From contig NC_020126.1 of NCBI RefSeq assembly GCF_000331735.1, forward strand, positions 10,187,501 to 10,251,500: a stretch of DNA of 64,000 nucleotides, in the 5' to 3' direction. The translations under genes were made by a program, and so were the position numbers. The notes under the pieces are model-generated. The model searched no databases and was not told where the DNA came from. It was given only the letters and a program-made list of their open reading frames with translations. This document shows, piece by piece, positions 8,401 through 16,888 of this stretch (the first letter of the stretch is position 1; each line of letters opens with the position of its first letter). The DNA is from Myxococcus stipitatus DSM 14675 (lineage in GTDB: Bacteria; Myxococcota; Myxococcia; Myxococcales; Myxococcaceae).

Positions 8401-8708
8401 GGCGCCCGAATCCCACCACCCACCCCACACTGTCAACGGAAGCGAGAACCCTCGTGTCCGCCATCCACATGCCCGCCTGGTCCACGCCCACCTGACCTCG
8501 CATTCCCCACCTTCGGGAATGGAGTCGCACGCGGACACACGCCTCGCGTCGCGCCCCTTCAGGGGACACCGGCTCCCTGGGAGCCCGCACGCACCTGGAC
8601 TTGATTCCGCGCGACGGCCCTCTTCGCGCACGGGGGCTCGAACCGGGACTCCTCGACCTCAGGAGCCCTCGGCCCGGCGCCGCCCCTTCATCGCGAGACC
8701 TCCGCGAC
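8401..8708. other. 308 bp intergenic region with inverted repeats
   Basis: It lies between the SSB-tail gene and the zinc-finger-like gene upstream, both leftward. It holds a perfect inverted repeat CATTCCC-N7-GGGAATG (8501-8521) and GGCTCC-CTG-GGAGCC (8571-8585). The second could end the upstream transcript, although no T-run follows; the first could be an operator for the SSB-tail gene. A tRNA T-arm-like stretch near 8635-8660 does not fold as a tRNA. Confidence 0.4.
8501..8521. promoter_or_regulatory. Inverted repeat upstream of SSB-tail gene
   Basis: CATTCCC, seven bases, GGGAATG: a perfect 7 bp inverted repeat about 100 bp upstream of the SSB-tail start. It may be an operator or a hairpin; no regulator is known. 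Confidence 0.3.
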
Positions 8709-9284
8709 TCAGGCCTTCTTCTTGCGCCCCGGCTTGCCCTTCTTCGCCACGGGCTGCGCCGCCAACGCCTTGCTGGCCGCACGGCCTCGGGGCAGCTTCA
8801 CGTCCTGCACCGACTGCGGCTTCGCGTCGTCCACCCACGCCGACGGGCGACGGTCCGTGCGCATCAGCAAGCGCAGCTTCTGGTAGTGCGCCGAGCAATA
8901 CCCCTTGGAGCGGCTGGGGCGCCTGCACCCGATGACCGCGCACGCGCGCGAGCCATCCGCCGTCGTCCGCGCCGCGGGGCCCTTCGCCGCCACGACCCGC
9001 ACCGACGCCAGCGGCAGTTCCGCCTGCGCCGCCGGACGACGACCCACCCGGCCTCGCTTCGCCGCGGGCGCCGGCAGCACCGAAGGCTGCTTCGTCGCGA
9101 CAGGCCGGACTCCCGCCAGGGCCCCCAACCTGCTGGTCAGCGGCGCCAGCCGGAAGGTCACCGAACGCAGCATGTCCAGGGCCTCGAGGCCCTCCTCCAT
9201 GCGGTTCACCGCCTGCTGAAGGGGCACAAGCTGGGTCTGCAGCTCACGCCGGAACATCTCTCCAAGCTCATTCGCAATGGACAT
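8709..9284 (-). CDS. CxxxxC...CxxH zinc-finger-like protein, paralogue A
   Basis: 191 residues. An N-terminal helical segment (1-55, amphipathic, probably coiled-coil) leads to a basic Ala/Pro/Arg-rich linker, then C115-x4-C120-x9-C130-x2-H133 within CAVIGCRRPSRSKGYCSAHY. The tail is basic and AT-hook-like (LPRGRAASKAL, then KKGKPGRKKK). The CxxxxC...KGYCxxHYxxxR pattern is the small zinc site seen beside HNH nucleases in phages, but no HNH motif is present. With the basic tails this suggests a DNA-binding protein. It is a paralogue of the gene at 62256-62792: the KGYCxAHYQKLR block, RRPSAWVD and LPRGRAASKALAA are shared. Function unknown. Confidence 0.75.
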   Translation of the reverse strand: MSIANELGEMFRRELQTQLVPLQQAVNRMEEGLEALDMLRSVTFRLAPLTSRLGALAGVRPVATKQPSVLPAPAAKRGRVGRRPAAQAELPLASVRVVAAKGPAARTTADGSRACAVIGCRRPSRSKGYCSAHYQKLRLLMRTDRRPSAWVDDAKPQSVQDVKLPRGRAASKALAAQPVAKKGKPGRKKKA

Positions 9285-9800
9285 GTGACGGGAAGATATA
9301 CACCGTCACGGGTCCTCCGCGCGAAATCCTGTGCATGCCCCACGCCAACGGTCATCCCGCGAGCGAATCACCGCCCCTGGCGCCCCCCAGGGTCCTGCTT
9401 CGAGCAGAGCCCCCGACTCCCGGGGCCCCTTGAAACAGTCTCAGCCTTGAATCCGAGGCTCCTGGGCCATGGGCTTCCCAGCGACGCCCTCCACCGGCGC
9501 CATCCGCCCGGACCACGAGACATCCGCGGCCCCGGGACACGACCGCACGAGCGTCGAGAGCGCCCACACCAACAACACCGTCAACACCACCGGGTGACCC
9601 ACGACGTGCTCCTTCAAGCCCTCGGATTCCCACCCAAGACGCACAGGCTGACGTTTCTTCAACGAACCACGTCTCCAGGAGGTCTCCACGACGATAGCCA
9701 GAGGGGCTGACGTGCCCTGGAGGGAGGGCTGGGGGCCCGCCGAGCACCCCCTCTCCGCCGCCCCCCGTGCCGCCGCGCCGGGTGTTAAAGAAGCCGGGAC
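9285..9800. other. Intergenic region before the MoxR gene
   Basis: 516 bp between the zinc-finger-like gene (leftward) and the MoxR gene (rightward). The first 150 bp and the last 140 bp hold nothing I can name. A possible small leftward membrane-protein frame at 9441-9662 is listed separately. The MoxR start has only a weak GGGAC ribosome site. Confidence 0.4.
9441..9662 (-). CDS. Possible small single-pass membrane protein
   Basis: A 73-residue frame from TTG 9662 reads KKRQPVRLGWESEGLKEHV, then a 15-residue hydrophobic stretch (VVLTVLLVWALSTLV), then a Pro/Gly-rich tail. GGAG lies about ten bases upstream of the TTG. The positive-inside rule and a single helix fit a small membrane protein, but the start codon is weak and the frame continues open upstream, as antisense frames do in this genome. 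Treat as a candidate only. Confidence 0.25.
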   Translation of the reverse strand: MKKRQPVRLGWESEGLKEHVVGHPVVLTVLLVWALSTLVRSCPGAADVSWSGRMAPVEGVAGKPMAQEPRIQG

Positions 9801-10649
9801 ATGACTCAGGCCTCTCCTCCCGCCCGCTTCAAAGGTACCGACTCCTACCTGACCCACGAGGGCCTCCAGGCCGCCGTCAACTGCGCCCTCACCCTCCAGC
9901 GCCCGCTCCTGGTGAAGGGCGAGCCGGGCACCGGCAAGACGCTGCTGGCCGAGGCCATCACCCAGACCCTGGGCCTCAAGCTGCTCACCTGGCACGTGAA
10001 GAGCACCACCCGCGCGCAGGACGGCCTGTACGTCTACGACACCGTGCAGCGCCTGTATGACTCGCGCTTCGGCGACGGCGACGTGAGAGACATCCGCCGA
10101 TACATCCGCATGGGTCCCCTGGGCGAGGCCTTCTCCTCCCCGGAGCGCGTCGTGTTGCTCATCGACGAGGTGGACAAGGCGGACCTCGAGTTCCCCAACG
10201 ATTTGCTCCACGAGCTGGACCGGATGCGCTTCCGCATCACCGAGACGAACGACGAGGTGGCCGCGAAGCACCGCCCCATCGTCGTGATCACGTCCAACAA
10301 CGAGAAGGAGCTGCCGGACGCGTTCCTGCGCCGCTGCGTGTTCCACTTCATCGACTTCCCCGACGCGGACCTCATGCGCCGCATCGTCGACGTGCACCAC
10401 CCGGGGCTGGACACCGCCCTCGCGGAGCAGGCCCTCAAGGTGTTCTACGAGCTGCGCGGCTTCACCCGCCTGCGCAAGCGCCCCTCCACCAGCGAGCTCA
10501 TCGACTGGATTGCGGTGCTCAAGGCCCAGGGCGTCCAGGACGTGAAGCTGGATGAGAACGTTCCGTTCCTCGGCGCACTGCTGAAGAAGGAGCAGGACCT
10601 GGTCGCCGTGGCGGAGGCCTTCGGACGCGGCCGGCGCTCACGCGCCTAG
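9801..10649 (+). CDS. MoxR-family AAA+ ATPase
   Basis: 282 residues. Walker A is GEPGTGKT (40-47), Walker B LLIDEVDKAD (119-128), sensor 1 VVITSNNEKELPDAF and an arginine finger follows (FLRRC). MoxR ATPases work as chaperones with von Willebrand A-domain partners to insert metals or assemble enzyme and envelope complexes. The next gene encodes exactly such a VWA protein 24 bp downstream, so the two form the usual MoxR-VWA pair. The ATP-binding core is intact. The protein is cytosolic with no membrane segment. The target complex is not apparent from the neighbours. Confidence 0.93.
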   Translation: MTQASPPARFKGTDSYLTHEGLQAAVNCALTLQRPLLVKGEPGTGKTLLAEAITQTLGLKLLTWHVKSTTRAQDGLYVYDTVQRLYDSRFGDGDVRDIRRYIRMGPLGEAFSSPERVVLLIDEVDKADLEFPNDLLHELDRMRFRITETNDEVAAKHRPIVVITSNNEKELPDAFLRRCVFHFIDFPDADLMRRIVDVHHPGLDTALAEQALKVFYELRGFTRLRKRPSTSELIDWIAVLKAQGVQDVKLDENVPFLGALLKKEQDLVAVAEAFGRGRRSRA

Positions 10650-10673
10650 CGACACTCCAGGACAAGGCACACC

Positions 10674-11882
10674 ATGTTCCTCCCGTTCTTCTACGAGCTG
10701 CGCCGGCGGGGCCTGAAGGTGGGCGCACAAGAGGCGCTCGCCCTGGCGGAGGCGCTCAAGGCCGGGCTGCACGACAGCAGCCTGGACGGCTTCTACCATG
10801 TGGCCCGCGCGCTCCTGGTGCACTCGGAGACGCAGCTGGATGTCTTCGACCAGGCCTTCCTCGCCCACTTCCAGGGCGTGGAGACCGCGGGCATCGAGCT
10901 GACGCAGGAGTTGCTGTCGTGGCTGGAGGACGCTCGCGAGCGCCCTCAGCTCACGCCCGAGGAGCAGATGCTCCTGGAGGCCCTGGACCCGGAGGAGATT
11001 CGCCGCCTCCTCGAGCAGCGCTTGAAGGAACAGACGGAGCGCCACGACGGCGGCAACCGGTGGATTGGCACCGGCGGCACGTCGCCCTTCGGCAACAACG
11101 GCCACTCCCGGGGCGGCATGCGCGTGGGGGGCAAGGGCGGCAACAAGCAGGGCATGGCCTTGCAGCAAGCGGGCGCGCGCAAGTACGCGGGCTACCGCGA
11201 TGACCTGGTGCTGGACACCCGGCAGATGGCCGTGGCCCTCCGCAAGCTGCGCGCCTTCGCTCGCGACGGTGCGCCCGATGAGCTGGACGTCGACGAGACC
11301 ATCGCCGCCACCGCGCGCAACGCGGGGGAGCTGGAGGTGGTGACGCGCCCCCCGCGCAGGCCCAACACCCGCGTGGTGCTGGCCATGGACGTGGGCGGCT
11401 CCATGGACCCGTACGCCGCGGTGATGAGCCGGCTGTTCTCCGTCGCGAGCCAGGCCACGCACTTCAAGGAACTGCGAACGTATTACTTCCACAACTGCGT
11501 CTACGGAAAGCTGTACGCCACGCCGCAGCTCACCGGGGGTATGACGGTGCCGGAGCTGGTGGCCTCGGTGGGGCGGCACCACAAGCTGGTCGTCGTGGGT
11601 GACGCGTCCATGGCGCCGTATGAGCTGGCCATCCGCACCGACGCCGAGGGGCGCTACAAGTCCGACGGGCAGGAAGGCCTGACGTGGCTGATGCAGCTGG
11701 CCCAACACTTCGAGCGCAATGTGTGGCTCAACCCGGAGCCGATGGGGACGTGGCGCTCGGGCAGCATCGCCATGATTGCCCGCGTCTTCCCCATGTTCTC
11801 CCTCACCGTGGAGGGCCTGGGTGAGGCAGTGGCGCACCTCACGCGCGGACGCACCGTGAAGGGCGCGGCGGCCCGGCGCTGA
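10674..11882 (+). CDS. VWA domain (CoxE-like) protein
   Basis: 402 residues. Residues 1-125 are helical; 125-165 form a Gly/Asn-rich linker (GGNRWIGTGGTSPFG); the C-terminal von Willebrand A domain starts at NTRVVLAMDVGGSMDPY with a MIDAS motif D239-x-G-x-S243. The second MIDAS position is Gly rather than Ser, which is common in this CoxE-type group. It is the partner of the upstream MoxR ATPase; such pairs mature metalloenzymes or envelope complexes. The start is ATG with AAGG eight bases upstream. Probably one transcript with MoxR. Confidence 0.9.
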   Translation: MFLPFFYELRRRGLKVGAQEALALAEALKAGLHDSSLDGFYHVARALLVHSETQLDVFDQAFLAHFQGVETAGIELTQELLSWLEDARERPQLTPEEQMLLEALDPEEIRRLLEQRLKEQTERHDGGNRWIGTGGTSPFGNNGHSRGGMRVGGKGGNKQGMALQQAGARKYAGYRDDLVLDTRQMAVALRKLRAFARDGAPDELDVDETIAATARNAGELEVVTRPPRRPNTRVVLAMDVGGSMDPYAAVMSRLFSVASQATHFKELRTYYFHNCVYGKLYATPQLTGGMTVPELVASVGRHHKLVVVGDASMAPYELAIRTDAEGRYKSDGQEGLTWLMQLAQHFERNVWLNPEPMGTWRSGSIAMIARVFPMFSLTVEGLGEAVAHLTRGRTVKGAAARR

Positions 11883-12026
11883 GACATCTCCGCCCCCCAG
11901 GGCATGGAATTCCAGCGGCCCGTGGACTGCCGGACGGGGACGGAGCGGGGGTGCTCGTTTCGTGCGGCACACGGGCGCCAGTTACGGCATGGTGCGCCCC
12001 CGTGTGAGCCGGAGCACGAGGACCTT

Positions 12027-14084
12027 ATGACCACCGACAAGCAGGACCTGCTGAGCATCAACACCATCCGCACCCTGGCCATGGATGCGGTCCAGCAAGC
12101 CCACTCGGGTCACCCGGGGGCGCCCATGTCCCTGGCCCCCGTGGCCTACCAGCTCTGGCAACAAGAGCTCCGGTATGACCCGTCCCAGCCCATCTGGCCG
12201 GACCGCGACCGCTTCATCCTCTCCAACGGCCACGCGTCCATGCTGCTGTACGCGCTGCTCCACCTGGCCGGCGTCAAGCGCGTCACCCGCGACTACAAGG
12301 TCGAGGACGCCCTGAGCGTCTCGCTGGAGGACATCCAGAAGTTCCGCCAGCTCGACTCGTCCACCCCCGGGCACCCCGAGTACCGGTGGACCAGCGGCGT
12401 GGAGACGACGACGGGCCCCCTGGGCCAGGGCGTGGCCAACAGCGTGGGCATGGCCATCGCCAGCCGCTGGCAGGCAGGCCACTTCAACAAGCCGGGCTTC
12501 GAGCTGTTCTCCCATGACGTCTACGCCATCTGCGGCGACGGAGACCTCATGGAAGGTGTCGCCTCCGAGGCCGCCTCCATCGCCGGCCATCTCCAGCTGC
12601 CCAACCTCTGCTGGCTCTACGACTCCAACCACATCTCCATCGACGGCAGCACCGACCTGGCCTTCACCGAGGACGTGGGCCGCCGCTTCGAGGCCTACGG
12701 CTGGCGCGTGCTCCGCGTCGCCGACGGCAATGACCTGACCGCCCTGGGCGAGGCGCTGCACGCCTTCAAGACCCTGCGCGGCAAGCCCACCCTCATCATC
12801 GTCACCACGCAGATTGCCTTCGGCGCGCCCAAGCTCCAGGGTTCCTCCAAGGCCCATGGCGAGCCCTTGGGCGACGAGGAGATCAAGGGCACCAAGCGCA
12901 ACTACGGCTGGCCCGAGGACGCGAAGTTCCTGGTCCCCGACGGCGTGCGCGAGCGCTTCCAGGAGCGCATGGGCGCGCGCGGCAAGAAGCTGCGTGAAGA
13001 GTGGGATGCGCGCTTCGCCGAGTACCAGAAGCAGTACCCGGAGCTGGCCGACGAGCTGGTGCGCATGCAGCGCCGCGAGACGCCCAAGGGCTGGGACTCC
13101 GAGCTGCCCGTGTTCCCCGCCGACGCCAAGGGCCTGGCCACGCGCGAGTCCAGCGGCAAGGTGCTCAACGCCATGGCCAAGCACTACCCGTGGCTGGTGG
13201 GCGGCTCCGCAGACCTGAACCCCTCCACGAAGACGTACATCACCGGCTCCGAGTCCATGAAGCCCGGTGAGCTGGCCGGCCGCAACATCCACTTCGGCGT
13301 GCGCGAGCACGCGATGGGCTCCATCGTCAACGGCCTGTGCCTGAGCAAGGTGCGCGGCTACGGCGCCACGTTCCTCATCTTCAGTGAGTACGAGCGCCCC
13401 GCCATCCGCCTGTCCGCGCTGATGGAGCTGCCCGCGGTCCACATCTTCACGCACGACTCCATCGGCCTGGGCGAGGACGGCCCCACGCACCAGCCCGTGG
13501 AGCAGCTGGCGAGCCTGCGCGCGATTCCGGGCCTCATCGTCCTGCGCCCCGGCGACGCGAACGAGGTGGTGGAGGCGTGGCGCATCATCGGCCAGCAGCG
13601 CAGCCACCCCGTCGTCCTGGTCCTCACCCGCCAGGCCGTGCCCACGCTGGACCGCACCAAGTACGGCGCGGCCTCCGGCGTCGCCAAGGGCGGCTACGTG
13701 CTGGCGGACGCGGCGGGCGGCAAGCCGGAGCTGGTGCTCATCGGCACCGGCAGCGAGGTGTCGCTGTGCCTGGACGCCCACGAGAAGCTCACCGCCGAGG
13801 GCATCAAGTCCCGCGTCGTCAGCCTGCCCTCGTGGGAGCTGTTCGAGCAGCAGTCGCAGGAGTACCGCGACAGCGTGCTGCCGCCGGGCGTGCACGCGCG
13901 CGTCGCGGTGGAGAAGGGCGCCGCCTTCGGGTGGGAGCGCTGGACGGGTCTGCGCGGCAACATCGTCGCCATGCGCAGCTTCGGCGCGTCCGCCCCCATC
14001 AAGGCGCTCCAGCAGAAGTTCGGCTTCACCGTGGACAACGTGGTGAAGGTGGCCAAGGACACGCTGGCCCAGAACAAGGCGTAG
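12027..14084 (+). CDS. tkt: Transketolase
   Basis: 685 residues, normal length. It transfers two-carbon ketol units between sugar phosphates in the pentose phosphate pathway using thiamine diphosphate. The substrate-binding HSGHPGAPMSLAP is near the N-terminus, and the ThDP motif GDGDLMEGVASEAA with downstream DSNHISIDG is intact. The central pyrimidine-binding domain has GVREHAMGSIVNGL and HIFTHDSIGLGEDGPTHQPVEQL. The ATG at 12027 is used because MTTDKQDLLSINTIRTLAMDA is the normal start; the frame extends further upstream without homology. A strong terminator follows 34 bp after the stop. Confidence 0.97.
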   Translation: MTTDKQDLLSINTIRTLAMDAVQQAHSGHPGAPMSLAPVAYQLWQQELRYDPSQPIWPDRDRFILSNGHASMLLYALLHLAGVKRVTRDYKVEDALSVSLEDIQKFRQLDSSTPGHPEYRWTSGVETTTGPLGQGVANSVGMAIASRWQAGHFNKPGFELFSHDVYAICGDGDLMEGVASEAASIAGHLQLPNLCWLYDSNHISIDGSTDLAFTEDVGRRFEAYGWRVLRVADGNDLTALGEALHAFKTLRGKPTLIIVTTQIAFGAPKLQGSSKAHGEPLGDEEIKGTKRNYGWPEDAKFLVPDGVRERFQERMGARGKKLREEWDARFAEYQKQYPELADELVRMQRRETPKGWDSELPVFPADAKGLATRESSGKVLNAMAKHYPWLVGGSADLNPSTKTYITGSESMKPGELAGRNIHFGVREHAMGSIVNGLCLSKVRGYGATFLIFSEYERPAIRLSALMELPAVHIFTHDSIGLGEDGPTHQPVEQLASLRAIPGLIVLRPGDANEVVEAWRIIGQQRSHPVVLVLTRQAVPTLDRTKYGAASGVAKGGYVLADAAGGKPELVLIGTGSEVSLCLDAHEKLTAEGIKSRVVSLPSWELFEQQSQEYRDSVLPPGVHARVAVEKGAAFGWERWTGLRGNIVAMRSFGASAPIKALQQKFGFTVDNVVKVAKDTLAQNKA

Positions 14085-14117
14085 TCACCCGCGCGCCTGT
14101 CGAGCGCCGGACATGAC

Positions 14118-14160
14118 AAGGGCCTCGGACCATCCCCCAACGGTCCGAGGCCCTTCATTT
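14118..14160 (+). terminator. Rho-independent terminator of transketolase
   Basis: A 14 bp perfect stem AAGGGCCTCGGACC / GGTCCGAGGCCCTT (14118-14131 and 14142-14155) with a 10-base loop, followed by CATTTTCC. It is the clearest intrinsic terminator in the window. Confidence 0.9.
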
Positions 14161-14272
14161 TCCAGTGCTTCAATTCCAGTGCTTCAAGACGACTCTCGAG
14201 TCCTCTTCTTCTTCAACGACCCGACTCGACTTCCACTCGACTCAACTCGGCTTCGACTCAACTCGGCTTCGA
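14160..14272. repeat. Short direct duplications between convergent genes
   Basis: TTCCAGTGCTTCAA occurs twice head to tail (14160-14187), and CTCAACTCGGCTTCGA twice (14241-14272), followed by a further CTCGGCTC. The stretch is built of short ACTCG/CTTCGACTC words. It lies between the transketolase terminator and the stop of the leftward repeat-protein gene. Slippage duplication is the simplest explanation. Confidence 0.7.
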
Positions 14273-14278
14273 CTCGGC

Positions 14279-15757
14279 TCAGGCGACGATGACGGGGCGC
14301 GGCTTCACCACGTCGAGCTTCTCCATCTCCTTCACCATCTTCTCGAGCTCGGACGTCGGGATGCCGGTGCTGCCCTTGGACATGGCCTCCGTCGCGTACT
14401 TCTCGTAGACGTCCAGCACCTTCTTGGCCTCCGGGGTGAGCCGGTCGTAGTTCTGCCGCGCCCACTTCTGGATGTCCGCGAACTCCACGCCCGCCGCCTG
14501 GCCATCCAGGTCCGACGTGCCCTTCTTGATGGCCGTCGTCAGGTCCTTGGCGGAGACCTTGCCGCTCTTGCCGTCCAGCGTCTCCAGCGCGGTGCGCACG
14601 GAGTCGTCACGGAAGGTCTTGTGCTGGGACGCGTCCTTCACCATCGCGTCGAAGCCCTTCTGGTCCAGCCCCTTGGAGCCCGCGGCCTTGGCGGCCTTCT
14701 CGTAGGTCTGGAGGACCTTCTCGGCCTCGGGCGTCATCCGGTCCTTGTTCTTCTTGGCCCAGTCCTGGAACGCCTTCAGCTCCGTGCCGGTGGTGTTGTT
14801 GTCCTTGTCACCGACGCCCTCCTTGATGGCGCCCAGCAGGTCCTCGCCGGAGATGGGGCCCTGCTCCTTGTCCAGCTTCGACAGCGCCTTGTTCGCGCTG
14901 ATGTCGCCCACCTTCTTGAAGTCCCCCTGCATCTTGGACAGCTCGGAGGCGCTCAGGTCCTTGTCGCCAGTGGCCATGGCCTTCTTCGCGTGCTGCTCGA
15001 ACAGGCTCATCACCTTCTTGGCCTCGGGCGACAGCTTGCTGTCGTTCTTCTTGGCCCAGTCCTGGAACTGCTTCAGCTCCTTGCCGGTGTTGTTGTCCGC
15101 GTCGCGCACGCCGCTCTGGATGGCCTTGGCCATCTGCTCGCCGGAGATGGGCTTGGGCAGCTTGTCCAGGCCCTCGAGCGCCTTCGCCGCGCCCTTGTCC
15201 ACGGTGGCCGGGTCCTTCACGGCCTTCATGTCCTTCACCATCTGCTTCCAGTCGCCCAGCGTGATGCCCTTGCCATCCCCCTTCGCGGCGGCCTGGGAGT
15301 AGAGGTCCATCACCTTCTTGGCCTCGGGCGTGAGGCGGTCCTGGTTCTTCGTCGCCCACTCGGAGAAGGCGCGGTACTCACCACCCGCCGCGTTGCCGTC
15401 CAGGTCCGCCGTGCCGCGCTCGATGGCCTTCGTCAGCTCGTCCGCCGTGACGGGGCCCTTGGACTTGTCCAGCTTGTTCGTCTCACGCAGCGCGCCCACG
15501 TCCAGCGGGGTCCACTCGCCGGCGATGGCGCGGCTCGCCTCGCCCGCGCCCTTCTTGCCCGCGTCGAACCCATCCTGCTGCTGCCCCGCGCGACCCTCCG
15601 CCTTGGCGTGCTGCTGGAGCACCTTGCGCAGGTCCTTCAGCACCTGGTGCTCCTTCACGAGCACGCGCTCCAGCTTGCCTTCGAGCTTGTCCAGCTTCGC
15701 CTCGGTGCTGCGAGCCAGGCGGGACGTCGTGGAGGAGGAGGCGGAGGTGATGGCCAT
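14279..15757 (-). CDS. Four-repeat alpha-helical protein of unknown function
   Basis: 492 residues with no signal peptide or membrane segment. After a helical, Lys/Glu-rich N-terminus (about 1-75), four tandem repeats of about 95-100 residues follow. Each has a KxxGPxSxxxLxxAIxxG segment, a short acidic loop (DLDGNAAGGE, DADNNTGKE, DKDNNTTGTE, DLDGQAAGVE) and a W-A-x-x-N-x-x-(K/R)-(L/M)-(T/S)-PEA-x-KV helix. The loops start like calcium-binding EF-hands but the closing Glu comes at position 9 or 10, not 12, so metal binding is uncertain. It could be a structural or secreted effector-type protein. The ATG (MAITSASSS) is preferred to an upstream in-frame start. Confidence 0.8.
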   Translation of the reverse strand: MAITSASSSTTSRLARSTEAKLDKLEGKLERVLVKEHQVLKDLRKVLQQHAKAEGRAGQQQDGFDAGKKGAGEASRAIAGEWTPLDVGALRETNKLDKSKGPVTADELTKAIERGTADLDGNAAGGEYRAFSEWATKNQDRLTPEAKKVMDLYSQAAAKGDGKGITLGDWKQMVKDMKAVKDPATVDKGAAKALEGLDKLPKPISGEQMAKAIQSGVRDADNNTGKELKQFQDWAKKNDSKLSPEAKKVMSLFEQHAKKAMATGDKDLSASELSKMQGDFKKVGDISANKALSKLDKEQGPISGEDLLGAIKEGVGDKDNNTTGTELKAFQDWAKKNKDRMTPEAEKVLQTYEKAAKAAGSKGLDQKGFDAMVKDASQHKTFRDDSVRTALETLDGKSGKVSAKDLTTAIKKGTSDLDGQAAGVEFADIQKWARQNYDRLTPEAKKVLDVYEKYATEAMSKGSTGIPTSELEKMVKEMEKLDVVKPRPVIVA

Positions 15758-15886
15758 TTGGTTTCTCCCAAGCAATTCGTGGTGAGCGACCCTATTGCTC
15801 GCGCCGTGCCACACATTTCGTGCGCGGGCTCACCTTCACCTCCGGCCTGTTTTCAATGGGTTGCACGCCACCACGCCCCCTCTGGG

Positions 15887-15963
15887 GGTGGTGACAACAG
15901 TCATCACCGATGACTCCTGTCATCAGGGAAAGCGGCGTCCGGGTGGTGACGGGAGTCACCGGT
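15887..15963. promoter_or_regulatory. Three TGAC-N4-GTCA operator-like sites
   Basis: Three palindromes share the core TGAC-N4-GTCA: GGTGGTGAC-aaca-GTCATCACC (15887-15908), ACCGATGAC-tcct-GTCATCAGG (15906-15927) and GGTGGTGAC-ggga-GTCACCGGT (15942-15963). The 4-base spacer is that of Fnr/Crp-type boxes. They lie 130-206 bp upstream of the four-repeat protein gene and 32 bp or more from the truB stop, so they most likely control the repeat protein. The identity of the regulator is inference only. Confidence 0.6.
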
Positions 15964-15994
15964 CCCTGGTTCTGACGGCCCAGGCTCGCTCGCG

Positions 15995-16888
15995 TTACAG
16001 GCCGCCGCGCAGCTCCGTGTCGCTCCACAGCGCGCCGTCACGCTCGCTCAGCAGGAACGTGAGGCGGCCTTGATGGAAGCCACGCACGGGGGCCTGGGGG
16101 TCCGGGAAGCCCGGCGGCAGGCGCCAGTCCGGGGGCAGCGTGCCGCTCATGGCCACGGACCTGTCTCGGCGCAGCTCGCCCACTTCCTGGTCCGTGAGCG
16201 GACGGACTCGCGCCCAGGGCAGCAGCTCTCGCGCGAAGGCGCCCACGCGTGTCCCGGGCTCCGGGTCCTTCCACGGGCCAATCTCCGTGCGATGCAGCGA
16301 GGACAGGTGCGCGCCACAGCCCAGCTTCTGGCCCAGGTCTCTCGCGAGCGCGCGGACGTAGTAGCCGCCTCGGCAGGTCATCGAGAGACGGCTCGTGCCG
16401 GGGAGCGCATGAGACAGCCACCGCGCGGAGTGCAGATAGACACGCGAGGGAGGCAGCTCCACTGTCTCGCCTCGGTGCACCTTGCGATAGGCGGGCTCGC
16501 CGCCCACCTTCTTCGCGCTCGTGGAGGGAGGGACTTGCTCGCTCCAGCCGAGGAAGGATTGGAGCGCGGCGTCGAGGGACTCGGGCGTCAGGCGCGACGG
16601 GTCCCCTTGGAACACAGGCTTGCCGTGCAGGTCTCCCGTGTCCATCTCCGTGCCCCAGACGACGTCGGCCTCGTAAGTCTTGGGCACGGCGTGCAGCAGT
16701 TCGAACAGCCGCGTGGCCTGTCCCACGAGTATCAGCAGCAGCCCTTCCGCGAACGGGTCCAGCGTCCCGCCGTGGCACACCGGCACGCGCTTGCCCGGGA
16801 CCGCACGTGTCTCCTCGAGGAAGGACTGCACCACCGAGAAGCTCGTGGGGCCCACGGGCTTGTGCACACGGTAGAGGCCGGGGGTCAT
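15995..16888 (-). CDS. truB: tRNA pseudouridine-55 synthase
   Basis: 297 residues. It isomerises U55 of the T-loop of tRNAs to pseudouridine. The N-terminal VHKPVGPTSFSVV and the catalytic motif HGGTLDPFAEGLL (39-51, nucleophile D44) are intact, followed by GQATRLFELL and the KTYEADVVWGTEMDTGD segment. The C-terminal part (about 230-297) takes the place of the usual second domain. The start codon overlaps the stop of the upstream ATPase gene by four bases, so the two are translationally coupled. It is not in the usual rbfA-truB-rpsO context, at least on this side. Confidence 0.95.
   Translation of the reverse strand: MTPGLYRVHKPVGPTSFSVVQSFLEETRAVPGKRVPVCHGGTLDPFAEGLLLILVGQATRLFELLHAVPKTYEADVVWGTEMDTGDLHGKPVFQGDPSRLTPESLDAALQSFLGWSEQVPPSTSAKKVGGEPAYRKVHRGETVELPPSRVYLHSARWLSHALPGTSRLSMTCRGGYYVRALARDLGQKLGCGAHLSSLHRTEIGPWKDPEPGTRVGAFARELLPWARVRPLTDQEVGELRRDRSVAMSGTLPPDWRLPPGFPDPQAPVRGFHQGRLTFLLSERDGALWSDTELRGGL

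Noticed and set aside
8635..8690. tRNA-like T-arm (GGTTCGAGCC on the minus strand) with an upstream 5 bp stem and 7-base loop
   Set aside because: The T stem does not pair properly, position 33 is not T, and no acceptor or D arm is present. Not a tRNA; a remnant cannot be proved.
14279..15757. True EF-hand protein
   Set aside because: The acidic loops close at position 9 or 10 rather than 12 and lack the usual flanking helix pattern, so a calcium-binding claim is not supported.
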